A DNA stretch of 64,000 nucleotides, taken from contig NZ_SGNY01000008.1 in assembly GCF_007002745.1 (NCBI RefSeq), positions 223,776 through 287,775 of the forward strand, written 5' to 3'. Positions within the stretch are counted from its first letter, which is position 1. The number at the start of each line of letters is the position of its first letter. The position numbers and the translations under genes are program-made. Below, in pieces: positions 63,718-64,000 of the stretch. Under the pieces are notes generated by a model. It was not told the DNA's origin. It made no database searches and saw only the letters and a list, made by a program, of their open reading frames with translations. The DNA comes from Martinezella rhizogenes (GTDB taxonomy: Bacteria; Pseudomonadota; Alphaproteobacteria; Rhizobiales; Rhizobiaceae).

Positions 63718-64000
63718 CTAGATCGCCACACCCTTCTCATCAAACCTGTGTATCTTGGTCTCGTCGGGGGTGATGAAGACGGTATCGCCATGTTTGCATT
63801 CGAACTCACCATCGGTCCTTGCGGTGATCGGGCCGATGCCTGACACCTCGAGATGCAGGAAGGTATCCGATCCGAGATGTTCGGCAACCGTGACCTTGCC
63901 CTGCCACAGCCCGCTTTCCTTCGACAGCAGCAGATGCTCCGGCCGCACGCCGGCGGTGGTGGCGCCCTTGCTGCGGGCAAAGTCGCCGGTGATGAGGTTC
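63718..64000 (-). CDS. MalK/UgpC-type ABC ATPase, C-terminal part
   Basis: The frame is open to the right window edge and stops with TAG at 63718-63720, leaving 94 residues. They are the TOBE domain of a carbohydrate-type ATPase: NLITGDFARSKGATTAGVRP, then EHLLLSKESGLWQGKVTVAE and FITPDETKIHRFDEKGVAI. The VRPEH motif and the HRFDE-type end are diagnostic. It belongs to a different, minus-strand sugar transporter operon that continues past the window. Confidence 0.85.
   Translation of the reverse strand, partial: NLITGDFARSKGATTAGVRPEHLLLSKESGLWQGKVTVAEHLGSDTFLHLEVSGIGPITARTDGEFECKHGDTVFITPDETKIHRFDEKGVAI

Overview
The window looks like a chromosomal segment of an Agrobacterium/Rhizobium-group alphaproteobacterium. 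It has high G+C, long antisense shadow frames, alphaproteobacterial SOS and metal-control signals, and Rhizobiales-style palindromic intergenic repeats. The clearest taxonomic marker is the GH1 beta-glucosidase at 34.3 kb, which reads like the well-studied Agrobacterium Abg enzyme. From memory, the set of genes (ornithine decarboxylase, RND pump, Zn transporter beside a COG0523 GTPase) resembles part of the A. tumefaciens linear chromosome; I could not check this by alignment. I see no insertion sequence, prophage, CRISPR array, rRNA or tRNA, so this is ordinary backbone/accessory metabolism, rich in transport, regulation and c-di-GMP genes.

Layout. 0-2 kb: end of an IlvD/Edd-family dehydratase with its terminator, then a minus-strand AraC regulator / VOC protein / small membrane protein set. 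2-8.3 kb: a minus-strand operon for a family-5 (peptide/opine/nickel type) ABC transporter ending in a class V aminotransferase. 8.6-12.6 kb: an FtsK-type DNA translocase without membrane segments, and an Ldh2-family dehydrogenase. 12.6-18.7 kb: a membrane GGDEF/EAL protein divergent from a methyltransferase, an (S)-ureidoglycine aminohydrolase, and a tandem-PAS GGDEF protein. 18.9-24.1 kb: an RND multidrug pump (adaptor, pump, TetR repressor) preceded by an operator with the layout of the enterobacterial AcrR site. 24.2-27.9 kb: a ribose-type ABC transporter preceded by a small upstream ORF. 28.1-31.5 kb: LysR regulator, a roughly 400-nt speF-type leader RNA, ornithine/lysine decarboxylase and a GNAT acetyltransferase.

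32-33.8 kb: a MarR regulator and an MFS transporter sharing three copies of a CGGGTATATACCCG-type palindrome. 34-36.7 kb: beta-glucosidase with a LacI-like operator, and a nitroreductase with a structured leader. 36.9-39.6 kb: metNIQ methionine transporter. 39.8-44 kb: a CHASE4-GGDEF-EAL protein, a small secreted Cys protein, glycerate kinase and a DUF1304 membrane protein. 44.2-49.7 kb: the imuA-imuB-dnaE2 mutagenic repair operon behind a perfect GTTC-N7-GTTC SOS box. 49.7-52.8 kb: methyltransferase, AraC regulator and divergent MFS efflux pump. 52.9-57.2 kb: Zn-responsive COG0523 GTPase divergent from a zinc ABC transporter, with three Zur-like boxes between. 57.3-63.5 kb: a GntR regulator, a PLP-dependent Cys/Met-type lyase and a carbohydrate-type ABC transporter in one operon. 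The window ends inside another MalK/UgpC-type ATPase on the minus strand.

The most interesting material is regulatory. The decarboxylase leader carries a 28-codon ORF and an intrinsic terminator just before the gene, and the ORF's ribosome site could pair with the terminator stem. Short upstream ORFs also sit in front of ftsK and the ribose-type ABC operon. Several operons carry clean inverted-repeat operators that can be assigned to the adjacent regulator. Two transporter operons pair an ABC importer with a PLP enzyme, which points to amino-group or sulfur-containing substrates of unknown identity.
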